From the NCBI GenBank assembly GCA_934754505.1, contig CAKVIE010000001.1, positions 124,001 to 188,000 of the forward strand: DNA of 64,000 nt. The letters are read 5' to 3'. Source of the stretch: an uncultured Candidatus Melainabacteria bacterium (GTDB lineage: Bacteria > Cyanobacteriota > Vampirovibrionia > Gastranaerophilales > Gastranaerophilaceae). The notes under the pieces are model-generated. The model saw only the letters and a list, made by a program, of their open reading frames with translations, did no database searches and was not told the origin of the DNA. A program made the position numbers and the translations under genes. Positions 27,476 through 35,822 of the stretch are shown here, piece by piece. The stretch's first letter is position 1. Every line of letters begins with the position of its first letter.

Positions 27476-27492
27476 GGCTGTTTTTGTCAGCC
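27476..27492 (+). terminator. Weak hairpin after nadK
   Basis: GGCTG (27476-27480) pairs with CAGCC (27488-27492) around a 7-nt U-rich loop, followed by TTTAG. Only 5 bp of stem. Confidence 0.35.
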
Positions 27493-27521
27493 TTTAGACC
27501 ATTTGTAAAAAGCAAAACAAT

Positions 27522-27543
27522 TGCCGAAGAAGGGACTCGAACC
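27522..27543. repeat. attL: duplicated 3' end of tRNA-Leu
   Basis: Identical for 22 bp to 29376-29397 of the tRNA gene, covering the acceptor 3' strand and most of the T arm. The next base departs from the tRNA sequence, so this is not a working tRNA. Confidence 0.9.
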
Positions 27544-27592
27544 AGACAACATAAAACAAAAACAGCGAATTATCAAACCTTTTGACACCTTT

Positions 27593-27619
27593 GAATTAAG
27601 TTCTAATTATATGAATTAA
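27593..27619. repeat. Left inverted repeat of the element
   Basis: Matches the reverse complement of 29250-29276 at 25 of 27 positions. Confidence 0.75.
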
Positions 27620-27628
27620 CATAAAAAG

Positions 27629-27650
27629 TGGACACAGAATGGACATAGAA
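27629..27650. repeat. Left pair of 11-bp arm-type repeats
   Basis: TGGACACAGAA followed directly by TGGACATAGAA. The wider 28-bp block (27625-27652) matches 29304-29331 at 24 of 28 positions in direct orientation. Confidence 0.65.
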
Positions 27651-27684
27651 TTTCTCGATTTCATGTATATGGAAAAGAGGTTTT

Positions 27685-29227
27685 ATGGATAAAAACTTTC
27701 CTTAAGTTTGTTGACGGTTTAGCGACAGAAGGACAGACAGTTGCAGCGAAAAACACGGGTAAATCAGCTAAAAACCTGAAGAATAAGATTGACAAACAAA
27801 AACTAAAGATACAACAGCTTGAAGATAAGATAACGCAGTTAGAGGGTGGTAACGCAGAGGTAACAGACCCTTTAGACGTTTTAAAAGAGCAATTAAGAAT
27901 TGCAAAGAATGAGCTGAAAGATTTAGAAACTTTCTTACCTGATATTGATATAACGATAGATATTAATGCAAAAAACCCTTATGCAACGTTAAGAAGTGAG
28001 CTTGAACACGCAAACGACATAGCTCATAACAGAGTACCGAAAGATGGAGATACTAACCACTTCAGCCGATATCAAGGTAGAAATGAAGGGGAAGTTGCAC
28101 AGGGCTTTGTTAAGCATAAAGCTGACCGAAAGAAAGAGATTTTATCAGGCGGTGATGATGTTAAGGTTCATGAAGTTGAAAACACTGAAAAAACTTTAAC
28201 TTCTTCCGAAAATATGATAAAATTAAAAGAGGAGAATTTACCTGATGGACAAAGAACAAATAATAACATTGAAGGAACAAATAGCACCACAAATAGCTCA
28301 AACCAAATCAGTCGAGGAGAGATTAGAACTGGCAGACAAGATAGCAGAACAATATCCTCAAATGACACTCAAAGAAGCAATGGAACTGGGCTTTTCATAC
28401 GAAGAAATGGTGTTTGGGTAATTGATAAAAATTCAAAAAATCCTTTTAATACAAAAAATACATCTAAAACAGGTTATAAAGAATTACCACAAGATATAGA
28501 AAGCGGTAATTCTTTTTGTAATGCAATAACTCAAGCTAAAGCTGATTTAGGCGGTTTAGGAGCTTCAGTACATGCTTATACTCCTGAAGAATATTCACAG
28601 ATGAAAATGTTTTTATCAGAAGATGGTTTAAGCGGAATGGCGATAAAACCTGATGGAGATATTGTTTCTGTATTTGTAAATCCAAAAGCTAATTTTGGAA
28701 CAACACTTAAAAGAGGGCATGCATTAGTAGAATTTGCTAAAGAACAGGGTGGAGCTAAACTTGATGCATTTGATACTTATCTTCCTGATTTTTATAAGAA
28801 ACATGGTTTTGAAGAAACAGGGAGAAATGTATGGAATGAACAATATAAACCTGAAGGTTGGAGTAAAGATTTTTATAAACAATATAACAACGGTGAGCCT
28901 GATGTAGTTTATATGGAGCTTAAAACAAAACCTGAAACAGAAATTCCTGAAAAAGTAAATAAACCCGAACAATTAAAACTTGATTTAGATTACAGCAGCA
29001 CACCGCCAAAGGAAGCAATAGAATCCGTTGTAAACGGACTTATTGCAGGAGTTGGCGACATTGCTGATATTGTTGATAACATCATAAAAGAGGATAAAAC
29101 CTTATCGAGCTTCAAGTGGAAAGATATTGCAAACAATGCAGACTTGAAAGAGCAGCTTGTTGAGATGTTAGGGAATAAAGACACTCCTAAAGAGTTGTTA
29201 CGGATTTTGTGTTACTGTATCAGCTGA
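27685..29227 (+). pseudogene. Phage-type polyvalent protein with GNAT-like domain, frameshifted near its start
   Basis: A frame is open from 27620 to 29227 but has no ATG, GTG or TTG before 28214. ATG 27685 has a good ribosome site (AAAGAGG, 27674-27680) but its frame stops after MDKNFP. Removing one C in TTTCCTT (about 27698-27704) would join it to the long frame (MDKNFLKFVDGLATEG), so I read it as a gene with a one-base frameshift. Contents: a coiled coil (KQKLKIQQLEDKITQLEGG), a low-complexity Asn/Ser/Thr stretch (about 28250-28420), a GNAT-like domain (about 28495-28925; FYKKHGFEETGR resembles the acetyl-CoA binding end) and a charged C-terminus. Function not known. Confidence 0.6.
28245..28421 (+). 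CDS. Small 58-aa reading frame overlapping the phage-type gene
   Basis: Starts at ATG 28245 with GGAG at 28231-28234 and encodes a compact helical protein (MDKEQIITLKEQIAPQ at the N-terminus, YEEMVFG at the end). In the same stretch the long frame reads as Asn/Ser/Thr-rich, non-globular sequence. Either this small gene is the original one and the long frame is accidental read-through, or the two overlap. No family recognised. Confidence 0.4.
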   Translation: MDKEQIITLKEQIAPQIAQTKSVEERLELADKIAEQYPQMTLKEAMELGFSYEEMVFG

Positions 29228-29249
29228 TATGGAAAAGCAATGGATATTC

Positions 29250-29276
29250 TTAATTCATATAATTAGTATTTAATTC
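29250..29276. repeat. Right inverted repeat of the element
   Basis: Reverse complement of 27593-27619 with 2 mismatches in 27. Confidence 0.75.
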
Positions 29277-29307
29277 ATTTATTAAGTTTAATCTTCAAAT
29301 TGTAAAG

Positions 29308-29329
29308 TGAATACGGAATGGACACAGAA
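29308..29329. repeat. Right pair of 11-bp arm-type repeats
   Basis: TGAATACGGAA then TGGACACAGAA, in the same orientation as the left pair; the second unit is an exact match to a left unit. Confidence 0.6.
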
Positions 29330-29375
29330 TTATAGAAAAAACCTCAAAACCTTGTAGATAAAAGAAGAAAGATAA

Positions 29376-29456
29376 TGCCGAAGAAGGGACTCGAACCCTT
29401 ACGGATTTCTCCGCACGCACCTGAAACGTGTGCGTCTACCATTTCGCCACTTCGGC
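29376..29456 (-). tRNA. tRNA-Leu(CAG)
   Basis: Minus-strand cloverleaf: acceptor GCCGAAG pairs with CTTCGGC plus discriminator A; D arm GGCG..CGC; anticodon loop TTCAGGT (anticodon CAG) on stem CACGT/GCGTG; a long variable arm CGGAGAAATCCG as expected of class II tRNA-Leu; T arm AAGGG TTCGAGT CCCTT. No CCA is encoded after the discriminator. Its 3' end carries the element's attachment site. Confidence 0.95.
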
Positions 29457-29580
29457 ATTGATTTCATTATAGTTTGGAAATCGTTACATAGTCAAGTTTT
29501 TTTGAACAAAATCAATCTTTTGACGTTATAATAATAGGTGATTAATCTCAAATGAGTGTTTATATAACAAAGTGTTTTAT

Positions 29581-30813
29581 ATGAAATTTCTAAAAAATAT
29601 ATTGATATTATTCTTATTCTTTTTAGTCAGTTCATCTGCCATTGGGGCAAAAGAGCTAAATTCCTTATATTTAATAAAAGATAAATCAGTCAAAGAGGTA
29701 AAAGATTGCGTTGAATTTTATACAAGACAAAGCAATTTTTCTCTTTTCTCAAATGAAAAATACCTTTTGATGACAATTTCAAACAAAAAAGATGATTATT
29801 GTTTTGCTTCTTTTGACAAAACCTCTGATGGAACAATTTTTTATTTTAAAAACCCTACTGACGAAAAAAAATATTTAAAAGATATTCTTTATCGATTTAA
29901 ATTGCGAGGTTTTAAGTACAAAAAAGTTCATTCCGATAAAATTTTAACATTAAAAAAACAAGAGGCTGAAGTTGTTTTGAAAAACGGGTTTCAAACTCCA
30001 ATGACAGAAGATGCTCCAATGAGCAATGAGAATGTTTCATGCTTAAATACTTCTACGACCTACGATTTTAGCGATGAAGCACAAGCTGAATATGATAAAA
30101 ACAGATATGTTCCAATGGTAATTAATTCCTACAACAATCAAAAAAGTCAAATAACTCCTGATGACACAAATCTTATTCCTCAAATGACTGATATTTTTCA
30201 AAACAACAATGATTTTCAAGAATATGAATTTGCACAAAACCAAAATTCTAAAAATAATCAAAATCTTCAAAATGCTCAAATTAGTATGAGTTCGAGCATA
30301 TTACCTGCGGGCTTGGAAATTGAAGCTGCTATTCAATCTTCAATAACCACATCAAGTCTTGAATCTCAAGATATGATTTCTTGCGTTATTTCTCAAGACG
30401 TATATTCTGCTAATAAAATTTTAGTGAAAAAAGGAAGTATTATATATGGGACTGTTACTTCTTCTAAAAGAGCAGGCGGTGCCTATGCAAATGGTACTGT
30501 TGCAATAGTTTTCAATAAAATTTTAACAACCGATGGAGATGAAATAGCTTTGAAAAGTGAACCGCTCGTATATCAGAACAAAGATTCAAAGCGAGGACAA
30601 AAAATTGCAGGCACTGTATTGGGCGGAGTCCTTGTCGGAGTGGCATCTGCAGCTTTAGGCGGAGTCTTTTATGATAATGTTAATTGGGCAAAAACACTAT
30701 CTATCGGTGCCGGATTGGGTGCTGTAGGCGGTGGATTTTCGTTGTTAAATGCTCGTGGACAAGAGGTTGATTTGCGAGAAGGTACTTTGTTAAAAATCAG
30801 AACGGTAAATTAG
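29581..30813 (+). CDS. Exported protein with VirB10/TrbI-like C-terminal domain
   Basis: Signal peptide at residues 1-23 (hydrophobic, cut near AIGA). The middle (about 140-240) is Asn/Gln-rich and disordered. The C-terminal domain begins with ILPAGLEIEAAIQSSI and continues ISCVISQDVYSANKILVKKGSIIYGTV, then AGTVLGGVLVGVASAALGG and a Gly-rich stretch, ending GTLLKIRT. This 'raise from low initial value, tune with G-rich helix' pattern resembles VirB10/TrbI beta domains. I prefer ATG 29581 over GTG 29572, as the signal peptide begins there. First gene of an envelope operon with the four following genes. Confidence 0.5.
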   Translation: MKFLKNILILFLFFLVSSSAIGAKELNSLYLIKDKSVKEVKDCVEFYTRQSNFSLFSNEKYLLMTISNKKDDYCFASFDKTSDGTIFYFKNPTDEKKYLKDILYRFKLRGFKYKKVHSDKILTLKKQEAEVVLKNGFQTPMTEDAPMSNENVSCLNTSTTYDFSDEAQAEYDKNRYVPMVINSYNNQKSQITPDDTNLIPQMTDIFQNNNDFQEYEFAQNQNSKNNQNLQNAQISMSSSILPAGLEIEAAIQSSITTSSLESQDMISCVISQDVYSANKILVKKGSIIYGTVTSSKRAGGAYANGTVAIVFNKILTTDGDEIALKSEPLVYQNKDSKRGQKIAGTVLGGVLVGVASAALGGVFYDNVNWAKTLSIGAGLGAVGGGFSLLNARGQEVDLREGTLLKIRTVN

Positions 30814-30824
30814 TTTAAGGTCTT

Positions 30825-31493
30825 ATGATAAAAAGAGTTTCAATTATATGCGGAATAATTTTGATGATGAGTATCGTTGCGGCATTATTTATGTTTTGTT
30901 TCAAAAAAATAACTCCCGATGAGTTCAGACCTGCTGCGTTTATTTTTGTTTTAGATACCTCAAAATCAAATCAACAAAATTTGCAAAAGCAAAAAAATTA
31001 TATAAAACAATTTTGTTCGACACTTGATCCCGAGGATACAATCAAAATTATCAAAGCTTCGAAAGATGCTTATTTGATATATGAAGGTGCTCCTCATAAC
31101 GGAAGTATAATTTCAAAATCGCTTGATAAATTTTCAAATGATAAAGACGAAGCTGAATATGCTGCGTATGGTACTGCTATTAAAAAGGCTGTTTCGTATT
31201 CTGTTATTATGAAAAATCAAGATTACGTTCCGACGGTTTTTGTCATCGGAAACTTAGAAGACAAAGGCAAAAACACTAATCGTGTTAATTGGAAAACTTT
31301 TCCGAAAAATATAGAAAAAACATCAAAATACATTCCCGATTTTACTATGGTTTTTGCATTTGCAAATCCTGACAAATTGGATTATGTTAAAGGAAAGCTG
31401 ACGCCTGTTTTAGGTGAAAAACATCTGATTATTTCGACGGAAGAAACCTCAAATAAAATTTCACAAAAGTTATTTATAGCAATAGAAAGATAA
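30825..31493 (+). CDS. Membrane-anchored von Willebrand A-like protein
   Basis: 222 aa: one N-terminal membrane span (about 7-25), then a vWA-like domain facing out. AFIFVLDTSKSNQQN supplies a D-x-S-x-S MIDAS; TVFVIGNLEDKG occupies the usual late acidic strand. Metal-dependent ligand or subunit binding is the expected role. A palindrome copy (31272-31286) is read as NTNRV. Followed after 4 nt by the FHA-like membrane gene. Confidence 0.6.
   Translation: MIKRVSIICGIILMMSIVAALFMFCFKKITPDEFRPAAFIFVLDTSKSNQQNLQKQKNYIKQFCSTLDPEDTIKIIKASKDAYLIYEGAPHNGSIISKSLDKFSNDKDEAEYAAYGTAIKKAVSYSVIMKNQDYVPTVFVIGNLEDKGKNTNRVNWKTFPKNIEKTSKYIPDFTMVFAFANPDKLDYVKGKLTPVLGEKHLIISTEETSNKISQKLFIAIER
31272..31286. repeat. 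Iterated palindrome, one mismatch (vWA gene)
   Basis: AACACTAATCGTGTT, read as NTNRV. Confidence 0.8.
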
Positions 31494-31497
31494 GGAC

Positions 31498-33093
31498 ATG
31501 CCCGTAATTATATCGACGTTAAATAAAAAAATTCAATTTGACGGAAAAAAAGTGATTACAATAGGTTCAACGCAAGACGATGATTTTTTTGTCGAAGAAC
31601 ATAATGTTCAAATGGTTTTGACGTATGATGATGTATTGCAAAAATATGTGCTTTATAATAATTCAAACGGTGAGCCTTATTTTAAAGGAAAGCCGTTTAA
31701 AAGGCTTGAAATAAACAATATTGCAAGACTTTTATATTCCGGTTCCGAAGATTTTATAAATATTGATGCTGCTAATATTGATGATGTCATTGTGGTCAAA
31801 TCGGTTGTTCAGGAGGCTGATAATTTCGATTTCACAAATTTGGAAAACTTTGAGGGTGACACTAAATCTAAATTGGAAAAACAGCTTGAATTTATTGATG
31901 TAAGAAGAATTTCAATTGTTAAGGAAATTTCTCATAAGATAAATGATTTAAAAAAGAAAATTACTCAAAATACTAAAGGGGCGATTTTCACTCATATAGC
32001 ATTATTTTTGTCCGCTTTAGTGTGTGCTTTTGCTGTGTCAAATTACATTATGGGACTTTCAATTTCCGAATCAGCGGATTATTTGCATCTGCCGACAAAT
32101 ATAAAAATTTGGTGGCTTTATGCCTTTTTGATAATGGGTGTTTTACTCATTTTGAAACAGGGTTTTTACGGATATTTTTATACGGAATTGTCCGTCGGAA
32201 AAATTAAAATCAGCCGAAATGTTCAATATACGTTAATGTTTCTTTCGTCTTTTATTTTAATAGGCGTTTATGCTTTTAATTTTATCTATTATTTAGATTA
32301 TTCAAAAAATATTACATTCCCGTTTTTTATTTCGTTATTTTTTATAGCAGTTGCTTTTGTTTTGGCAGTTTCTTCAGGTTATTTCAAAGCAAACGGCTGC
32401 GTTTTAGCCGAAAACCTTTATAAATATGAATATCGAGAAGACTTTGAAAAAGTTATCAAAGAGTATCAAAAATGGATAAATTGTTATGTAAACACTTTGA
32501 GTGAGGCTAAAATTAAGTATATTCAAGATAAATTGTTCCTTTTGCGAGTTAAAGAATTCTTTGAAACATTTGTAGGAATTTTAACTGCTCCGTTTTTGGC
32601 TTACGGTGTTTCTAATACGCTTGCAATGTGTTTCCCCGAAGCTGCAGGTTGGATTAGAATTTCAGGCTTGCGATTTTCACCCGTATTCCTCGTTTTAGCT
32701 ACCTGCTTAATCGTATTTGCGTTTTTCTTGTTGACATTTTCTTTTTCGATTTTGAATAAAATTAACAATTCTGATGTAATTAAACAAGACGGTTTTAGCA
32801 GATATTTAATCCACTGTGCTGAAATCCTCGGATTAACAGGTACTCTTAAAGCTCGAAAAGAGATGAATACTGCTTGTTTCATCGCCTTAGCCATAATTTT
32901 TATCGAAATTACTATGAATATTTCGTATTTCTCTAATGAAATCGGGCATGATTTTTCGGGACTGTTCTTGAGTGTTGTTTCAGCTTTGGTTCCGACGGCA
33001 CTGTTGATAGCTGAAACTTTTCTGTTGGGTCGAACAAAGTTTCAAATTTATGCAATTGATGAATTAATGTCGAAAGCGGATAAAGAATGCTGA
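31498..33093 (+). CDS. FHA-like N-terminal domain fused to a polytopic membrane protein
   Basis: 531 aa. Residues 1-95 resemble a forkhead-associated domain (IQFDGKKVITIGSTQDDDFFVEE, VLYNNSNGEPYFKGKPFKRLEI), though the phosphothreonine-binding Arg-Ser/His set is not clearly present. A short acidic and helical region leads to about eight membrane spans (for example near 163-188, 202-220, 240-262, 272-292, 360-380, 395-420, 455-475, 485-510), with a 75-residue cytoplasmic helix between the fourth and fifth. No named family recognised. It could be the membrane core of the operon's product. Overlaps the next gene by 7 nt. Confidence 0.5.
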   Translation: MPVIISTLNKKIQFDGKKVITIGSTQDDDFFVEEHNVQMVLTYDDVLQKYVLYNNSNGEPYFKGKPFKRLEINNIARLLYSGSEDFINIDAANIDDVIVVKSVVQEADNFDFTNLENFEGDTKSKLEKQLEFIDVRRISIVKEISHKINDLKKKITQNTKGAIFTHIALFLSALVCAFAVSNYIMGLSISESADYLHLPTNIKIWWLYAFLIMGVLLILKQGFYGYFYTELSVGKIKISRNVQYTLMFLSSFILIGVYAFNFIYYLDYSKNITFPFFISLFFIAVAFVLAVSSGYFKANGCVLAENLYKYEYREDFEKVIKEYQKWINCYVNTLSEAKIKYIQDKLFLLRVKEFFETFVGILTAPFLAYGVSNTLAMCFPEAAGWIRISGLRFSPVFLVLATCLIVFAFFLLTFSFSILNKINNSDVIKQDGFSRYLIHCAEILGLTGTLKARKEMNTACFIALAIIFIEITMNISYFSNEIGHDFSGLFLSVVSALVPTALLIAETFLLGRTKFQIYAIDELMSKADKEC

Positions 33094-33935
33094 AAAACTT
33101 TTTCATAACACTAATAGTGCTTTTCCTTTTCACAACTACGGTTATTTTGGCTACTAAACCCAAAACGCATAAACCTGTCGTTTTTGAAAACCAAAATTTT
33201 GATATAAATTTGATAACTAATAAAACAACTTCTGAAAATGATACACCTAAGGTTACTTTGCCGGAAGTAAAAGTCGAAATTGAAACGAATATCGAAGTTC
33301 CTCAAATTAAAATAGATTTAAAACCTCAAGCTACCAATAAAATGCCTCAAAAGACAACTAAAAACACTAATAGTGTTTCAAAGCCTGTTCCTAAAAACGA
33401 AGTTAAAAAAGCAGATGTAAAACAAAAAATAGTTTCCCAAAAACCTAAAACAGCAATAAAGCCTGTTACATCCATAAAAAAAGAAGAAAAACCTAAGCAA
33501 AATATTGATAAAGTTCAAAAAGAATCGGTTCAACCAAAGCAAGAAAAAGAAATACAAAAGCCAAAAACAACTTTAACACAAGAACAACTTGAAATTATTG
33601 CATGGAATAAATGGCGTTCAGATTTACAAAATCAACTTATGAAAGATTCTAAAATTGCTGCACCTATCGGAACAACATTCTATTATACGTTTACTGTTGA
33701 TAAGAACGGAAATATTTCAAATCTTAAAACATGGGCAAATAACCCATCTTATACTCAAATGGCTGTAAGTCGTATTAAACCTGTTTTGTTAGGATATCAA
33801 AAAACACAAATAGTGGTATTCCCTGCAAAATCTAAAAGAATAATAACTAATGTAGAAGGACAGTTTACGATGTCTTATTCTAACAGATATTCTACTCCTG
33901 CCGATTATAATGACTATGAAAGAGTGGTACATTGA
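33087..33935 (+). CDS. TonB-like envelope-spanning protein
   Basis: 282 aa: N-terminal membrane span (about 4-22), a long Lys/Pro/Thr-rich periplasmic linker (about 25-165), and a C-terminal domain (about 180-275) with TFYYTFTVDKNGNISNLKTWANNPSYTQMAVSRIKPVL, the TonB C-terminal pattern. TonB proteins pass inner-membrane energy to outer-membrane partners, but no ExbB/ExbD is adjacent. Two good palindrome copies lie here: one in the membrane helix (TLIVL), one in the linker (NTNSV). Next gene overlaps by one base. Confidence 0.65.
   Translation: MLKNFFITLIVLFLFTTTVILATKPKTHKPVVFENQNFDINLITNKTTSENDTPKVTLPEVKVEIETNIEVPQIKIDLKPQATNKMPQKTTKNTNSVSKPVPKNEVKKADVKQKIVSQKPKTAIKPVTSIKKEEKPKQNIDKVQKESVQPKQEKEIQKPKTTLTQEQLEIIAWNKWRSDLQNQLMKDSKIAAPIGTTFYYTFTVDKNGNISNLKTWANNPSYTQMAVSRIKPVLLGYQKTQIVVFPAKSKRIITNVEGQFTMSYSNRYSTPADYNDYERVVH
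33107..33121. repeat. Iterated palindrome, one mismatch, second frame
   Basis: AACACTAATAGTGCT inside the TonB-like gene, read as TLIVL in the membrane helix. Confidence 0.8.
33363..33377. repeat. Iterated palindrome, exact copy
   Basis: AACACTAATAGTGTT read as NTNSV in the TonB-like linker. Confidence 0.9.
33803..33817. repeat. Possible degenerate palindrome, two mismatches
   Basis: AACACAAATAGTGGT, read as TQIVV near the end of the TonB-like domain. May be a decayed copy or chance. Confidence 0.4.
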
Positions 33936-34981
33936 TGATTTATAAATGTAAAAATTGCGGTCTTGAATACAAAGAATATACAGAGTATTGTGATTGCGGA
34001 AATAATAAATTTGTCTGTATTTCAGAAGTTGATAACGTAGATGCTTCAAATGATTTATTCTCTTTTGATAATGTAGATTTGCCTAATCAAAATGAAAATA
34101 TTTCTGAGGAAAACTTTGATAAGCAAGGATTTGAACATTCGACAAATGTTTCAAATTCAATTTCTTTTTTAGAAAACAGAAATTTTCAAAATCTTTTAAT
34201 CTTTTTGATTATTGTTTTTACAATTTCTCTTTCCTCGTTTGTTTTGTATAAAGCTATTACTGTAAAATCGTCCGTTAAACCCGATAAAAAGCAGGTTGCA
34301 GCCGTTTCTGTTGAAATTCCGTCTATTGATGAGTATTGGGATAATTCTGTTGAACAAGTTTCTACTTCCGAAAAAAATATTACAAATTCTGTAAATACAA
34401 CAAATCCATCAAAAAACACCAATTCAACAAAAAATACAAATACTAAAAATAATGAAAAACAAAATGCTAAAATGGTCCAAACAACGGCTAAAAACACTAA
34501 TAGTGTCTTGACACAAATTGCTAATCAAAACAATTCTAATTTATCTGTAACGAAGAAACAACCGCCTAAAAGGCAGGATAGTTCATCTGCTAAATCCAAA
34601 CAAAATCAGAAGCAGAATAAAGTTGTGAATAACTCCAAAATAAACTTGCCAAAACAAGAAACAGTAAGCAATAACACTAATAGTGCTGTCGAAATTGATA
34701 AATTTAAGGTTGCCGTTCGTCAATCTTTATTCTCAAAATTTCCTGTTCTTCAAGTTCAAGGTCAAGGTTCTGCCATAATAGCTTTTTCTGTTGCTCCAAA
34801 CGGTAAATTATTGAACAGAAGATTTGTTAAACAATCCGAAAATCAATCTTTAGACGATGCTGTTTATCACATGTTAATGCAAACACCATTTGTGTTATCC
34901 CCTCCAAACAGTTATTCAGGACAGGAATATAAAATAAGAATAGATGTTAATAACGGTCAGTATGAATTTTCGTACCAATAG
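33935..34981 (+). CDS. Zinc-ribbon/TonB-like membrane protein
   Basis: 348 aa. Residues 3-29 form a small zinc ribbon (CKNCG, then CDCGNNKF), expected in the cytoplasm; a membrane span follows near 88-110; then a very long Asn/Lys/Ser/Thr-rich linker (about 115-240) and a C-terminal TonB-like domain (GQGSAIIAFSVAPNGKLLNRRFVKQSENQSLDDAV). A zinc ribbon on a TonB-like protein is unusual. ATG 33935 overlaps the previous stop (TGATG); the TTG at 33932 is less likely. Two palindrome copies lie in the linker. Its stop TAG is itself part of a palindrome half-site at the junction with the convergent gene. Confidence 0.65.
   Translation: MIYKCKNCGLEYKEYTEYCDCGNNKFVCISEVDNVDASNDLFSFDNVDLPNQNENISEENFDKQGFEHSTNVSNSISFLENRNFQNLLIFLIIVFTISLSSFVLYKAITVKSSVKPDKKQVAAVSVEIPSIDEYWDNSVEQVSTSEKNITNSVNTTNPSKNTNSTKNTNTKNNEKQNAKMVQTTAKNTNSVLTQIANQNNSNLSVTKKQPPKRQDSSSAKSKQNQKQNKVVNNSKINLPKQETVSNNTNSAVEIDKFKVAVRQSLFSKFPVLQVQGQGSAIIAFSVAPNGKLLNRRFVKQSENQSLDDAVYHMLMQTPFVLSPPNSYSGQEYKIRIDVNNGQYEFSYQ
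34493..34507. repeat. Iterated palindrome, one mismatch
   Basis: AACACTAATAGTGTC, read as NTNSV in the zinc-ribbon/TonB-like linker. Confidence 0.8.
34673..34687. repeat. Iterated palindrome, one mismatch
   Basis: AACACTAATAGTGCT, read as NTNSA in the zinc-ribbon/TonB-like linker. Confidence 0.8.
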
Positions 34982-34988
34982 TGTTATC
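34976..34988. repeat. Palindrome half-site at a convergent gene junction
   Basis: CCAATAGTGTTATC keeps the right half (AATAGTGTT) plus the ATC extension also seen in the 475-499 copy. It contains the stop codon of the plus-strand gene and abuts that of the minus-strand vWA gene. Confidence 0.45.
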
Positions 34989-35724
34989 GTTTGAGAATAG
35001 TGCCTTGTACTTCTGTCGTGATATTTAATGCATCTTGTAAACTATTTGCAAGACTTTCCGCATTGTCGGCCTCATACAGCTTGCCTGATGTCACAAGAGC
35101 CGTACATTTTAATTGTGCATTTGCTAAATTATCATCAAGTGCAAATGCTATTACGTCAATTTTTATATCATCTCTTTTTTGAACAAGATTTATTGCAAAT
35201 TCACAAGGACTTTCATCACAATTTTCACCACCGTCTGTCAATAAAATTATATGTTTTTTACCGTCTAATCCTGCAAAGTCATTGTTTACTGCTTGCTTTA
35301 GCGAGTAAGTTATCGGCGTCCAGCCGTTTGCTTCAAATTTTGACAAAGTCCGGTATATATTTCCGGTGTTATTTTTTTTGATTGAGCTTACAAGTTCAGA
35401 AGCTCGGCAGCCTAAAAGTGTATTAAATCCGAATTTGTGTCCGTAAACTCTTAATCCCGTATAAACATTTTCGCCTAATTTTGAGCTTATTGATGCAAGT
35501 GTATTTATCGCTGTATCAATTCGTCTTTCGCCGTTTGTGACGTCGTTCATGCTATTTGAAAAATCTATTATAAACAGGATTTTTTCATCAATATTTGAAT
35601 TTATACCTGAATCGTATTCCCAGCTTTCATATACTTTATAATCGCTTTCGTTACTTAAACATATTTTCGGAATTGATGCTATTACAATTAATCCCGTTAT
35701 TATTAATAATATTCTGCTTTTCAT
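34984..35724 (-). CDS. Secreted von Willebrand A protein
   Basis: 246 aa with a signal peptide (about 1-24). The vWA domain has MIDAS FIIDFSNSMND (D-x-S-x-S), the metal Thr in WTPITYSL, and IILLTDGGENCDESPC as the acidic strand. Cysteine pairs in the mature part suit disulfides in the periplasm. Convergent with the five-gene envelope operon, with the stops 2 nt apart, and may serve the same structure because a second vWA gene lies there. Confidence 0.8.
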   Translation of the reverse strand: MKSRILLIITGLIVIASIPKICLSNESDYKVYESWEYDSGINSNIDEKILFIIDFSNSMNDVTNGERRIDTAINTLASISSKLGENVYTGLRVYGHKFGFNTLLGCRASELVSSIKKNNTGNIYRTLSKFEANGWTPITYSLKQAVNNDFAGLDGKKHIILLTDGGENCDESPCEFAINLVQKRDDIKIDVIAFALDDNLANAQLKCTALVTSGKLYEADNAESLANSLQDALNITTEVQGTILKR

Positions 35725-35822
35725 GAAATATATCTTTCATCTTCTTCTGCCATAAAGATATTTTCCATGATTTTATTTAGTTGTACTATTCCCCAATAGA
35801 CCTAAAACACTATTTGTTGTTT

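Larger units (their letters stand above)
27522..29397. mobile_element. Decayed tRNA-Leu-integrated element of about 1.85 kb
   Basis: The 22-bp 3' end of the tRNA-Leu gene (29376-29397) is repeated in the same orientation at 27522-27543, as expected of attR and attL made by a tyrosine recombinase integrating into a tRNA 3' end. Next to each att are pairs of 11-bp repeats (TGGACAYAGAA type) like integrase arm sites, and a 27-bp inverted repeat. The interior holds one long frameshifted phage-type reading frame and no integrase, so this is a remnant or a satellite mobilised in trans. Confidence 0.8.

Noticed and set aside
27473..27543. Second tRNA-Leu gene
   Set aside because: Only 22 bp of the 3' end match; there is no D arm, anticodon arm or 5' acceptor strand.
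35028..35381. 117-aa plus-strand frame opposite the secreted vWA gene
   Set aside because: Antisense shadow: His/Leu-rich, no ribosome site, the minus frame encodes a clear vWA domain.
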